From Chroococcus sp. FPU101 (lineage in GTDB: Bacteria; Cyanobacteriota; Cyanobacteriia; Cyanobacteriales; Microcystaceae), in contig NZ_BLJI01000019.1 of the NCBI RefSeq assembly GCF_017312365.1, forward strand, positions 1 to 64,000: DNA of 64,000 nucleotides. Reading direction: 5' to 3'. Each line of letters opens with the position of its first letter. Position 1 is the stretch's first letter. A program made the translations under genes and the position numbers. Positions 51,764-60,886 of the stretch are shown here, piece after piece. The notes below the pieces were generated by a model. The model saw only the letters and a program-made list of their open reading frames with translations, had not been told where the DNA came from and searched no databases.

Positions 51764-52259
51764 GAATTTCAAATTCAAGATGCTGACGAGTGCGAAAATT
51801 ATGAGTAAAATGATCAACCGCATTAGTATCACTTAACTCTAAATTATAAAAATCAACTACAGTATGATCAAAATAAGGCCCCGCGTGCCAAGTTCCAACA
51901 TCTAGCTTAATAAAACAGCTACCTGGAATCCGAAACGCCATCATTTTCTCTAAATCAGGTTCTGATGCTTCATTGGGTGGGGCAACTGCAATTAACCATT
52001 CTTTACCCTCTAGAGAGCCTAAACACTGGGTACATTGATTATGACGGGTAATGGTATGAAATTTGCGTCCTCTGTTTTCTAGGCGCATGATATAAAAACG
52101 AGGAACACCATTTTTTAGATTTAATTGGGCATCAGTTTGATCATAGGTTTTGCCATCGACTGATGCGGTGATCACTTGCCCGTAGAGTTGAAAGCTTTCA
52201 GGTGTAATAATTTGTGCGGGAAGTTGTTTTAAGAGAATAGATGAGTTCATAGTATCCAT
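51759..52259 (-). CDS. Ureidoglycolate lyase-like (AllA family) protein
   Basis: The 166-residue protein resembles the AllA/ureidoglycolate lyase cupin fold: AQIITPESFQLYGQVI, ENRGRKFHTITRHNQCTQCLGSLEGKEWLIAVAPPNE, and FIKLDVGTWHAGPYFDHTVVDFYNLELSDTN with the metal-facing His. AllA releases glyoxylate and urea from ureidoglycolate in purine breakdown; without other allantoin genes nearby the reaction is uncertain. Two Met codons at the start (MDTMNSS) are 9 nt apart. A Cys pair (CTQC) near residue 76 is unusual. Confidence 0.8.
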   Translation of the reverse strand: MDTMNSSILLKQLPAQIITPESFQLYGQVITASVDGKTYDQTDAQLNLKNGVPRFYIMRLENRGRKFHTITRHNQCTQCLGSLEGKEWLIAVAPPNEASEPDLEKMMAFRIPGSCFIKLDVGTWHAGPYFDHTVVDFYNLELSDTNAVDHFTHNFRTRQHLEFEIL

Positions 52260-53119
52260 TATATAACCAGATTACTCGCACGATATTTCTCATTTTTTCT
52301 GTATATTTTAATACAGATTTACAAATTAAAAAATTCTATCTTTTGAAAGAGGACAACTTAGTATTTAAAAGCTAAATCAGTCAATTACTAAACATAGATT
52401 TAAAGTCAATAGCAACGTTACAGGTTGTTTGAGAAGCCACCTTTAGAGTGAACTTGAATAATGCAAAGTGCCATTTCAAGGCTTTTTTAGTAGCCACGCT
52501 GTTGAAAACTGTAAGAGCAGACACCACAGAGTGAACTTAATCAGTTTTAGGAAATTAAATCATTGCATTAAGCTTTTTAAATGGAAGATTGATGATTAAT
52601 GCAAAGGTTCTAAAATTTCCTAGATGTTTAATTAATTTGTCATAACTTTGTCTAATATTTTTAGCGAGTAACTTTTTGTAATATTTCTGCTAAAACAGCA
52701 ATAAATTATCTATTTTGCTGATTTTGTTAAGAAATTACTATAAAGCCGTTCGTTTATTTCTTTTAGTCATTGTTTTAGACATAATCTTATTGACTAAAGT
52801 TTAGATGATCCACTTTTAAAGCTCAATTGATACTCAGACACCAATTTGGCTCAAGCACAAAGTAGTAATTTTTCTAATTCAACTAACTTCGTAGAATTTT
52901 TTTTAAGAAGAAAAGCTGATGAAATTAGTTTTTGAATCATCGAGATAAATTACGCTATTTAGGGTTGATATATTTTTTTTCTGACTCAATTGAGCTTTAA
53001 TTTTCCGAATTATCATTAATTATTTTTTCTGTTGTCTATCAAAGCTGTATCGAACTTAGAAAATCGATATAGATGTATTTTGTTGTGTAAAATTATCTTG
53101 GTTTTAAGGAAATTTAACA
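52260..53119. other. 860-nt AT-rich non-coding region
   Basis: No supported gene. It holds an 11-nt direct repeat AGAGTGAACTT at 52445 and 52528 and a long imperfect hairpin at 52548-52622. The promoter and leader of the large lectin/dehydrogenase gene must be within it. Decay of a former gene or mobile element is possible. Confidence 0.4.
52548..52622. repeat. Two-step inverted repeat (candidate structured RNA or MITE relic)
   Basis: The outer arms TAGGAAATT (52548-52556) and AATTTCCTA (52614-52622) are perfect, and the inner arms TTGCATTAA (52563-52571) and TTAATGCAA (52596-52604) are also perfect. Together they make a 75-nt hairpin with one internal loop and a 24-nt apical loop. Confidence 0.5.
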
Positions 53120-56100
53120 ATGACCATACTAGAAAATCATGCAACCGAAGAAGCCTTATTAAACAGTTTAGTTTTTATCGATCCTACCATTGCAGATTAT
53201 CAAAGTTTAATCTCAAAAGTTAAAGCATCTAATGTCATCTTACTTGACTCATCTCGTGATGGAATTGAGCAGATTACCGAAGCATTAGCTAATAAATGTA
53301 ATGTAACAGATATCCATTTGATTTCTCATGGTCAAGCGGGTAGTGTGCAGTTAGGCTCAACTATACTCAACAGCAATACTTTAGGCTCTTATACTAATGA
53401 GCTTCATAACTGGTCAAAGTCTTTAACTCCTGATGGTGATATTCTTTTTTATGGATGCAATATAGCCAGTTCTGAAGCAGGAACACAATTGCTGCAAAGA
53501 ATTGCTCAGTTAACCGATGCAGATTTAGCTGCCTCTAATGACTTAACGGGAAGTGCTACTCTAGGTGGAGACTGGGATCTAGAAGTGACAACAGGTCAGA
53601 TAGAAGCATCAAATCCCTTTGAGTTTGAAGCAATTGAGACTTATGATTCTGTCTTAGATTTAGCCTTTAACTATAATACTTTTTCTAGTATAAATGGACT
53701 AACTCTAAATGGTACTGCGGCAAAAGTGGGAAATTCTTTACAACTAACCCCTGCTGCTGCAACTCAAGTAGGTAGTGCTTTTTACAACAATGCCATAACA
53801 ATTGATGACAATACCTCTTTCCAAACCCATTTTCAATTTAAACTTCAAGGCGGTCAAGGCACAAATGGTGCAGATGGTTTTGTATTCATGTTGCAAAACA
53901 GTCCAAATAATGTTAAAGCATTAGGCAAACATGGCGGTTTTGTCGGTTATGGTCACTATCCTTCGTCCCCTTCTTTAATTCCTCAAAGTCTAGCTATTGA
54001 TTTTGATACTTATAAGAGTTCTTGGGATACCAATGGAAATCATGTGGCTGTGTTGCGAGATGGAAATGTTATAACAGCTTTAGCACAGGCTAGTCCGTCT
54101 TTTGATCTTAATAGTGGTAATCCGATTAATGCCTGGATTGATTATGATGGACAAACCAATCAACTCAAAGTTTTCGTCTCAGGAAGCACCACTAAACCGA
54201 CTACAGCATTAATCACCCACTCAATCGATTTAAGTGCGGTTGTGGGTAATAAAGCTTATGCTGGCTTTAGTGCAGGGACAGGAGGAAACTTTAATGCTCA
54301 AATGATCGATAATTGGGAATTTAATCAAACTCAATCCAATAGTGCAGGTGCGATCGCTTTAGCAGGAAATCCGCTTATTGTCAGTGAAGGAAGTCGGACA
54401 GTGAATGTAACCTTTGTTCGCACGGGTGGCAGTAGCGGGCCTGCATCGGTTAACTATACCACTGCTAGTAACACAGCGAATGCAGGTGAAGACTATATAG
54501 CCAGTAAAGGTGTGATTAATTTTGCTGATGGTGAAACCAGTAAAATGCTTACCATTAATCTAGTCGATGATACGCGACCTGAAAATGCTGAGACATTTAA
54601 TGTTGCCATTGATACAGCCATCGGCGCGACATTAGGTACAAAACGAACTACCTTGATTACAGTCGTCGATAATGATCGCTCTACTCGTCAAGTATTTTTT
54701 GAACAACCGACTCTTTCGACTCGAGAAGAGGCTGGTCAGGCTACACTTAATGTTATTCTCAATGGTCAACCAAGTACTTCACGAGTCTTGGTTAACTATA
54801 CTACCAATGATGGTACAGCTAAAAAAGGAGTTGAGTATCAGCATACGACTGGAACTCTCATTTTTGCACCTGGGGAAATTGTAAAAACCATTACTGTTCC
54901 ACTCATTAATAACAATATCAGCACCAATGCACCCAATAGAAGTTTTAATGTATCGCTCATGTCTCCTGTTAATGCTGAGTTAGGAACGCAGGAAAATATT
55001 ATTATCGATGTTGCTGATGATGATCAAGAGTTCACTCGAGAGGCGATCGTATCTGGCTTGAATCAACCAACATCTTTTGCTTGGACACCGAATAGCAGTC
55101 GGATGTACATTGCTCAGAAAAATGGACTTGTCAAAATTTTCGAGAATGGCGCATTACGAGCCGCACCCTTTATTGATATCTCAAGACAAGTAAATTGTGT
55201 CAGAGATCGAGGACTACTCAGTATCGCCGTCCATCCTGAGTTTTATTCGGGTAAACCTTATATTTATTTGCTCTTTACCTATGATCCCCCAGAAGTATAT
55301 AACACTAATAATGTCAATAATCCAAATACCCTAGCAGGGCCCGATGAAATAGGAAATCGTCCTAGCCGTCTGCTACGGGTGACAGCCGACCCTAGTACAA
55401 ATTACACAACTGCGTTGGCTAATAGTGAAGTGGTTTTATTAGGAGCAAATAGCACTTGGGCTAATACCAGCCGACCCGATTTAGATAGTACTAGTGATAT
55501 TTCGATTCCGCCTTCGGGGATTACGAGTACTGGTGTCAATATTCGAGATTATCTTGCCACAGATAGTCAAGGTCACTCGAATGGAATGGTTCGGTTTGCT
55601 CCTGATGGTTCTTTATATGTTAGTAATGCTGACGGTGTGTCTTATGGCAGAGTCGATCCGCGAGCCGTTCGGGTTCAAGATATTGATAACCTGTCAGGTA
55701 AGATTATACGAATTGATCCGCTTACGGGGCAAGGTTTAGCAGATAATCCCTTTTACGATGGTGACCCCAATAGCAACCGCTCAAAAGTCTATGACTATGG
55801 ACTCCGCAACCCGTTCCGTTTTACTTTCCATCCAACGACACAGCAAATCTATATTGGTGATGTTGGTTGGTATAATTGGGAAGAAATCAACATAGGACGG
55901 GGAGCTAACTTTGGTTGGCCGTATTATGAAGGTGGCAACGGCACAAGTCTTCAGCAAAATAGTTATGCTACGCTACCTGAAGCACAAGCATTTTATAACA
56001 GTGGTAATACGGTTACTGCACCACTTTATGCACTTCAACATAGTAGTAGCGTCAGTGCGATCATCATGGGAGATTTTTATCGAGGAACTACCTTCCCATC

Positions 56101-56308
56101 AATCTATCAAGGAGCTTTATTCTTCTCTGATATAAATAACGGTATAGTTAGTGCAGCAACCCTTAATGCGGCAGGCGGAATCCAATCTGTACAACAATTT
56201 GCAACTGGGTTATATGGTATTGTTCAAATCGCGAGTGGCCCAGATTCTAGTCTATATTATGCCGATATTATTCAAGGAAGAATCTACAAATGGAGTTATA
56301 ACGGTTAG
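53120..56308 (+). CDS. Large modular protein: DUF4347, lectin-like, Calx-beta x2, PQQ-type sugar dehydrogenase
   Basis: The 1062-residue protein has four parts. DUF4347 (about 15-175: ILLDSSRDGIEQITEALA, LISHGQAGSVQLGS, GCNIASSEAGTQLLQRIA). A legume-lectin/concanavalin-like domain (about 182-405: NGADGFVFMLQNSP, FVGYGHYPSSPSLIPQSLAIDFDTY). Two Calx-beta repeats (about 415-520 and 530-640: VNYTTASNTANAGEDYIASKG, VNYTTNDGTAKKGVEYQHTTG). A glucose/sorbosone dehydrogenase beta-propeller (about 650-1060: GLLSIAVHPEFYSGKPYIYL, HSNGMVRFAPDGSLYVSNAD, YDYGLRNPFRFTFHP). DUF4347 proteins are usually secreted without a classical signal. It probably acts outside the cell on carbohydrates. Confidence 0.88.
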   Translation: MTILENHATEEALLNSLVFIDPTIADYQSLISKVKASNVILLDSSRDGIEQITEALANKCNVTDIHLISHGQAGSVQLGSTILNSNTLGSYTNELHNWSKSLTPDGDILFYGCNIASSEAGTQLLQRIAQLTDADLAASNDLTGSATLGGDWDLEVTTGQIEASNPFEFEAIETYDSVLDLAFNYNTFSSINGLTLNGTAAKVGNSLQLTPAAATQVGSAFYNNAITIDDNTSFQTHFQFKLQGGQGTNGADGFVFMLQNSPNNVKALGKHGGFVGYGHYPSSPSLIPQSLAIDFDTYKSSWDTNGNHVAVLRDGNVITALAQASPSFDLNSGNPINAWIDYDGQTNQLKVFVSGSTTKPTTALITHSIDLSAVVGNKAYAGFSAGTGGNFNAQMIDNWEFNQTQSNSAGAIALAGNPLIVSEGSRTVNVTFVRTGGSSGPASVNYTTASNTANAGEDYIASKGVINFADGETSKMLTINLVDDTRPENAETFNVAIDTAIGATLGTKRTTLITVVDNDRSTRQVFFEQPTLSTREEAGQATLNVILNGQPSTSRVLVNYTTNDGTAKKGVEYQHTTGTLIFAPGEIVKTITVPLINNNISTNAPNRSFNVSLMSPVNAELGTQENIIIDVADDDQEFTREAIVSGLNQPTSFAWTPNSSRMYIAQKNGLVKIFENGALRAAPFIDISRQVNCVRDRGLLSIAVHPEFYSGKPYIYLLFTYDPPEVYNTNNVNNPNTLAGPDEIGNRPSRLLRVTADPSTNYTTALANSEVVLLGANSTWANTSRPDLDSTSDISIPPSGITSTGVNIRDYLATDSQGHSNGMVRFAPDGSLYVSNADGVSYGRVDPRAVRVQDIDNLSGKIIRIDPLTGQGLADNPFYDGDPNSNRSKVYDYGLRNPFRFTFHPTTQQIYIGDVGWYNWEEINIGRGANFGWPYYEGGNGTSLQQNSYATLPEAQAFYNSGNTVTAPLYALQHSSSVSAIIMGDFYRGTTFPSIYQGALFFSDINNGIVSAATLNAAGGIQSVQQFATGLYGIVQIASGPDSSLYYADIIQGRIYKWSYNG

Positions 56309-56365
56309 TCACGCTTAATATCTTAATCTTGTAAAGATGTGACGACCCTCAAAGTGAAAACAATA

Positions 56366-56388
56366 GGGGTGAATCTAAAACTCACCCC
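56366..56388. terminator. Hairpin terminator between the large modular gene and nirA
   Basis: GGGGTGA (56366-56372) pairs perfectly with TCACCCC (56382-56388), with a 9-nt loop. It lies between convergent genes, and is flanked on both sides by A/T-rich tracts. Confidence 0.6.
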
Positions 56389-56415
56389 CATTTACTAAAT
56401 ATTTTAGTTAAATCA

Positions 56416-57957
56416 TTACGATTTCAGTTTTGCGCCAAACTGTTCGACTAGAATCTGTTTTAAGAATGGAATCAGATCATCACAAGCAATGCCTTTTTGC
56501 ACACAAGTTCCTAAATGAGCATCTTTACCGACTTTTCCGCCCATATATAGATCCACACCTTCAACGGTTTTACCATCTTTGCGAACTTTTGTCCCCATTA
56601 GTCCAATATCTGCCACTTGGGGCTGTCCACAGGAATTAGGGCAACCTGTCCAATGAATGCGAACATTTTGCGTCATTTCTAATTCTTGATCTAAATCTCG
56701 AATTAGATTTAAAGCTCGATTTTTGGTTTCAATGAGTGCAAAGTTACAGAATTGCGCCCCAGTACAAGACACTAACGCCCGTGCTAAAGGTTCGGGATGA
56801 GTAGTAAATTTTTCGAGAAGCGGTTCACTCAGGAATGCTTCTAAATTCTCATCTGGAATATTGGGAATAATGACATTTTGCTCGACAGTCAGACGAATTT
56901 CGCCAGTTCCGTAAACTTCGGCGATACGGGCTAGATCAAACATATCTTGAGCATACAACCGACCGATGGGAATATGAAGCCCTACCAAGTTTAAACTCGC
57001 TTGCTTTTGTTTAGAGACACCAATATGATCGCGTTTTTCCCAGTCAATTTCGTCTTTAGGAGCAGCCGTAGCTAAAGGACGACCATAATGAGTTTCAACC
57101 GCATCACGAAACTTTTCTAGACCCCATTCATCAATTAACCACATGAGACGAGATTTTTGACGATTGGAACGTAAACCATGATCTCGATAAACTTCTAAAA
57201 TTGCCCGACTCAGATCCACTACATCATCATTAGCACTAACCCAAGCATTAAGCGGAATGGCAGCCTCACAGCGTTTAGCGGAGAAAAAGCCACCGACTAA
57301 GACATTAAAACCGAGTTCACCGTCTTTATAGGCTGGAACATAGGCAATATCATTGATTTCGGCATGAACTGAGTTATCGCGTCCCCCTTCGATCGCAATA
57401 TTAAATTTACGCGGTAAGTTCGTAAATTCAAGATTTCCTTCACCCGAATTTGTGATCATATCTTGGGTTTTTTGCACCAAGTAGCGGGTATCAATCAATT
57501 CATCGCCATCGAGTCCCGCAACTGGGGAACCAGTAATATTGCGTACATTATCCATTCCCGACTGTACAGAAGTTAACCCAACTGCCCTGAGACGACGGAA
57601 AATATCGGGAACATCTTCGATGCGTACTCCGCGTAATTGTAAGTTTTGTCGGGTGGTGATATCCGCGTTGCCATCATCTCCATAACGTTGAACCACTTCG
57701 CCCAGTGTCTGCATTTGTTCACTGGTTAGGATGCCATTGGGAAGACGAAGGCGCATCATAAATTTCCCTGGTGTCACGGGACGATAGAAAATGCCAACCC
57801 ACTTTAAACGATGTTCTAAGTCGGTTTTGTCCATCGCTTCCCAGCCGATATTCGCAAAATAGTCTAATTCTTCTCTAACGGCGAGTCCATCTTTTTCCGA
57901 TTTGAATTTCTCAAACTTATTTTGAGTTGTGTCTTCTTTTTGGGGTGCTTGTACCAC
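56416..57957 (-). CDS. nirA: Ferredoxin-nitrite reductase
   Basis: The 513-residue enzyme reduces nitrite to ammonium with six electrons from ferredoxin. It has the siroheme/4Fe-4S ligands VSCTGAQFCNFALIETK and HWTGCPNSCGQPQVADIGLMG, and the repeated ferrite-reductase half-domains (FMMRLRLPNGILTSEQMQTL; PIGRLYAQDMFDLARIAEVYG). The VQSGMDNVRNITGSP segment and overall length fit nitrite rather than sulfite reductase. No nitrate transporter or narB gene follows here. An NtcA site (GTA-N8-TAC) was looked for in the 300 nt upstream and not found in exact form. Confidence 0.92.
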   Translation of the reverse strand: MVQAPQKEDTTQNKFEKFKSEKDGLAVREELDYFANIGWEAMDKTDLEHRLKWVGIFYRPVTPGKFMMRLRLPNGILTSEQMQTLGEVVQRYGDDGNADITTRQNLQLRGVRIEDVPDIFRRLRAVGLTSVQSGMDNVRNITGSPVAGLDGDELIDTRYLVQKTQDMITNSGEGNLEFTNLPRKFNIAIEGGRDNSVHAEINDIAYVPAYKDGELGFNVLVGGFFSAKRCEAAIPLNAWVSANDDVVDLSRAILEVYRDHGLRSNRQKSRLMWLIDEWGLEKFRDAVETHYGRPLATAAPKDEIDWEKRDHIGVSKQKQASLNLVGLHIPIGRLYAQDMFDLARIAEVYGTGEIRLTVEQNVIIPNIPDENLEAFLSEPLLEKFTTHPEPLARALVSCTGAQFCNFALIETKNRALNLIRDLDQELEMTQNVRIHWTGCPNSCGQPQVADIGLMGTKVRKDGKTVEGVDLYMGGKVGKDAHLGTCVQKGIACDDLIPFLKQILVEQFGAKLKS

Positions 57958-58259
57958 TTTGGTGTGTCCTCCATTAATCCTGGGTAGTCTTGGTTGAGTT
58001 AATGAAATTGCAATTTTTATAAGAAATTCGTTCTAGAAACAAACTTTACTCAATTACATAGTTCGATACATATACTTCATATAACTATTTAATTTGTTTT
58101 ATAACGATAAATTTTGTGCTTTTGGTAACGAAAAGGCTCGAATCATCGATTAATAGAATAGGTCGTTTGCGGTTTACGCATAATTTAGAAGAGTGAGCCG
58201 AGAGTTAGCCATTGGTCATAAATGGCTAGACCAATGACTAGCAAACCATTTACGTTCGT
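57958..58259. other. Intergenic region upstream of nirA with a hairpin at 58206-58240
   Basis: AT-rich 302 nt. TAGCCATTGGTC (58206-58217) and GACCAATGACTA (58229-58240) form an inverted repeat with one mismatch, an 11-nt loop and eight perfect inner pairs, near the 3' end of dapF. No U tract follows. The nirA promoter should be in the lower half. Confidence 0.45.
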
Positions 58260-59102
58260 TTACCGATAGCTGCCCGTAAAAACTTTTTTAGCAGGCCCTG
58301 TCATATAGACTCTGTGATCTGTATCAGACCAATGAATTTTTAGACATCCTCCAGGTAATTCTACAGTACAGTTTCGATCGCTTTTGTGCGTTATTACACC
58401 AGCGACAACAGAAGCACAGGCACCAGTACCACACGCTAAGGTTGCACCCGCCCCTCTTTCCCAAACTCTCATCTTTAGATAGTCGGGGCGAATGACTTCA
58501 ATAAATTCTGTATTGGTGCGTTGGGGAAAAACGGTATGATGCTCGAATTTAGGGCCAAGAGTGGCTAAAGGAATGGCAGAAGCATCATCGACAAAGGTGA
58601 TACAGTGAGGATTACCCATACTGACACAGGTGACTAACCAAGTGGTTTGATCAATTTCTAAAGGTTCATTGATCACTTTGCTGACTGCATCTACTAACGT
58701 CGTTGGAATTTCGTGGGCAAGGAGTTGAGGATATCCCATATCTACTGTGACTTGTTCATCGGCTTCGATACAAGGGGATATAATGCCTGCTAGGGTGTTA
58801 ATGCGATAGGTTTTGCCAATTGTTGCATTACCTTCTAGATCACAGAGAAACTGGGCTAAACAGCGAATCCCATTACCGCACATTTCAGGTTCTGAGCCAT
58901 CAGAGTTATAAATTCTCATCGTGTAATCGCTTTCATCTTGTCCAGGTAAAGCGAAGATCACCCCATCGGCACCAATGCCAAAATTACGATCGCACATTTG
59001 TACCGCTATCTCAGGCGAAATAATCGGTTCTGAAGATTGGCGATTATCAATCAAAATAAAATCGTTACCGAGTCCTTGATATTTAGTAAACTGAATTGTC
59101 AT
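58260..59102 (-). CDS. dapF: Diaminopimelate epimerase
   Basis: The 280-residue enzyme converts LL- to meso-diaminopimelate for lysine and peptidoglycan. Both catalytic Cys are present: [17 protein letters not shown] and [34 protein letters not shown] is the family N-terminus, so the Met at 59102 (MTIQFTKYQ) is chosen over the open-frame start at 59165. It is divergent from hfq with only 100 nt between the starts, an arrangement seen in other cyanobacteria. Confidence 0.95.
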   Translation of the reverse strand: MTIQFTKYQGLGNDFILIDNRQSSEPIISPEIAVQMCDRNFGIGADGVIFALPGQDESDYTMRIYNSDGSEPEMCGNGIRCLAQFLCDLEGNATIGKTYRINTLAGIISPCIEADEQVTVDMGYPQLLAHEIPTTLVDAVSKVINEPLEIDQTTWLVTCVSMGNPHCITFVDDASAIPLATLGPKFEHHTVFPQRTNTEFIEVIRPDYLKMRVWERGAGATLACGTGACASVVAGVITHKSDRNCTVELPGGCLKIHWSDTDHRVYMTGPAKKVFTGSYR

Positions 59103-59202
59103 TGTTAGTATTACTGGCTGTAGTAAATAATTATGATTCGGTGATGACCAATTGAATAAAGTCATTGATAATTGATCATGAAACCTAATCTAAAATTTTA
59201 CT

Positions 59203-59415
59203 ATGTTTGAATTTGACACTGGACTGACGAGTATTCGCCGACTTCAAGAATATGTCAAAGATAAAAAAGAAGTTGAAATCAAGTTAAGTACAGATGATCT
59301 AATGGTCGGTCGTCTGATTTGGCAAGATCAAAATTGTGTCTGTCTAGTCGATCAATATGAAAATACAACTTTAATCTGGCAACAAGCGATCGTTTATCTA
59401 AAACCGAAAGCTTAA
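59203..59415 (+). CDS. hfq: Cyanobacterial Hfq (Sm-like) protein
   Basis: The 70-residue protein is the cyanobacterial Hfq: FDTGLTSIRRLQEYVKDKKEVEIKLSTDDLMVGRLIWQDQNCVCLVDQYENTTLIWQQAIVYLKPK. The Sm1 and Sm2 blocks are divergent from proteobacterial Hfq (LIWQQAIVYLKP in place of the YKHA motif), as known for Synechocystis Ssr3341, which binds RNA poorly but docks to the pilus ATPase PilB1 and is needed for phototaxis. The ComFB gene follows 78 nt downstream. Start ATG is unambiguous. Confidence 0.95.
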   Translation: MFEFDTGLTSIRRLQEYVKDKKEVEIKLSTDDLMVGRLIWQDQNCVCLVDQYENTTLIWQQAIVYLKPKA

Positions 59416-59493
59416 AAATGATTTTACTTCAATTGCTTGGGCAATCCTTCAAATAGCTTCGCAGCAGAAAATAAGTGAGTATTAGATCAAGCT

Positions 59494-60039
59494 ATGAGTA
59501 TACAAAACATTGTTGAGCAAGCTGTCAAAGAAGGCTATCTTACTCCAGTCATGGAATCGGAAATTGGACGGATCTGCGATAGTGTAGCTGAACTTTCTTT
59601 AGAAGAGTATAAGGCATTAGATCGTTTGATGAGTGCATTGTTAACGGGAGAAGTTGTCGCAATGCCCCGCAAACAGTTTATTAATGTTATGGAAGAATTA
59701 GTTCTCAGTGAAGCCACTACACAGGTAACAGAACTTGAAAACACGAGTAATATTGTGCTTGACGTTGGAGATATTGCCGCTTACGCCCTCAATCGATTAC
59801 CCCCACTTTATGCTACAACAGAAGAAGGGGCAAACTATCAACGACAACGCGCTCTTGAAGAACTTAAGGAACTGATTGCTCAACAAGTAGAAGAAGCGAT
59901 CGCTCGTTTCTCAACTCGTCCCCTCATTAATCCCGAACGGAATTTGATTCAAAAATCTAAAAAAGATATATTTCATCAAATGAACAATCTTCTTAAAAGC
60001 TATGCACCTGACTATGAGCCGAACCTAGCCAATCAATAA
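59494..60039 (+). CDS. ComFB-family protein (cyclic-nucleotide receptor type)
   Basis: The 181-residue protein carries a ComFB domain (about 60-140: RKQFINVMEELVLSEATTQV then NIVLDVGDIAAYALNRLPPLYATTEEG). The DIAAYALNRLPPLYATT block is the family hallmark. ComFB proteins of cyanobacteria (Slr1970, CdgR) have been reported to bind c-di-GMP and related nucleotides and to control cell size, motility and competence. The N-terminal 55 residues (YLTPVMESEIGRICDSVAELSLEEYKALDRLM) form a helical domain common in cyanobacterial homologues. It lies between hfq and sigG. Confidence 0.88.
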   Translation: MSIQNIVEQAVKEGYLTPVMESEIGRICDSVAELSLEEYKALDRLMSALLTGEVVAMPRKQFINVMEELVLSEATTQVTELENTSNIVLDVGDIAAYALNRLPPLYATTEEGANYQRQRALEELKELIAQQVEEAIARFSTRPLINPERNLIQKSKKDIFHQMNNLLKSYAPDYEPNLANQ

Positions 60040-60124
60040 ATTATTTTTGATTTTTTGGGAACCCTTCTATAATGGATTGCATCTTTATCTGTCGTGAGGA
60101 GTAATATAATCCTTGGGTAAGCTC

Positions 60125-60784
60125 ATGAGTCAATCACTTTCTGCATCATGGTCAACCGTTGAGATCAAACTATCTCAAACTTCTGTGTCTCCTGACAAAC
60201 TCTCGAACTATGATCTAATTTTACGCTGTCAAGATGGATTAGTGCCTAATCGTTCGGCGTTTGAAGAACTATTACGACGCTATCAATCGCACGTTGATAA
60301 ACTTTTGTATCATTTAGCTCCCGATTGGCAAGATCGCGCCGATTTAGCCCAAGAAGTCTGGATTCGGGTTTATCGCAACATTCAAAGATTAAATGAACCT
60401 TTAAAATTTCGTGGTTGGCTAAGTCGCATTGCAACTAATTTGTTTTATGACGAACTCCGCAAACGGAAGCGGGTGAATCATCCAATGTCGCTAGATGCCC
60501 CGCGTCGTGTTGAAGATGGGGAAATAGACTGGGATATTATTTCAGAATATCCAAACCCCGACGAACATTTAACGACTCGTGAATTTTATGAACAACTACA
60601 CGTAGCGATCGCCGAGCTTCCCGAAGCATTTCGTACCACAATTGTCTTACGAGAAATTGATGGCATGGCATACGAAGAAATAGCGGAAATTACGGGTGTT
60701 TCTTTAGGAACTGTTAAATCTCGGATCGCTAGAGCTAGAGCTAAGTTACAATCTGTATTACAGATGTATCTAGAAGAAAGCTAA
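60125..60784 (+). CDS. sigG: Group 3 (ECF-type) RNA polymerase sigma factor SigG
   Basis: The 219-residue protein has sigma region 2 (about 40-110: FEELLRRYQSHVDKLLYHL, DLAQEVWIRVYRNIQRL, FRGWLSRIATNLFYDELRKRKR) and region 4 (about 150-205: ALPEAFRTTIVLREIDGMAYEEIAEITGVSLGTVKSRIARARAKL). No region 1 or 3 is present, typical of ECF factors. Length and the following anti-sigma gene match Synechocystis SigG. The Met at 60125 is chosen over TTG at 60113. The anti-sigma gene begins 102 nt downstream, with a GAGTG/CACTC hairpin (60851-60869) in between. Confidence 0.88.
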   Translation: MSQSLSASWSTVEIKLSQTSVSPDKLSNYDLILRCQDGLVPNRSAFEELLRRYQSHVDKLLYHLAPDWQDRADLAQEVWIRVYRNIQRLNEPLKFRGWLSRIATNLFYDELRKRKRVNHPMSLDAPRRVEDGEIDWDIISEYPNPDEHLTTREFYEQLHVAIAELPEAFRTTIVLREIDGMAYEEIAEITGVSLGTVKSRIARARAKLQSVLQMYLEES

Positions 60785-60886
60785 AACCCTTGTCAACAGT
60801 GTGAGGAGTATCACGGGAAAATTAGCTCTACTCGTTCATCATTAGTAGCAGAGTGTGTTTAATTCACTCCCAAGCGTGAGGTTAAC

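Noticed and set aside
57958-58259. NtcA site upstream of nirA
   Set aside because: No exact GTA-N8-TAC was found on reading the region; an imperfect site cannot be told from background by eye.
60799-60815. ACTCCTCACAC on the minus strand, the core of the cyanobacterial Yfr1 sRNA
   Set aside because: The two stem-loops that flank the motif in Yfr1 are missing; the plus-strand GTGAGGAGTA also occurs before sigG, so it is more likely chance or a leader element.
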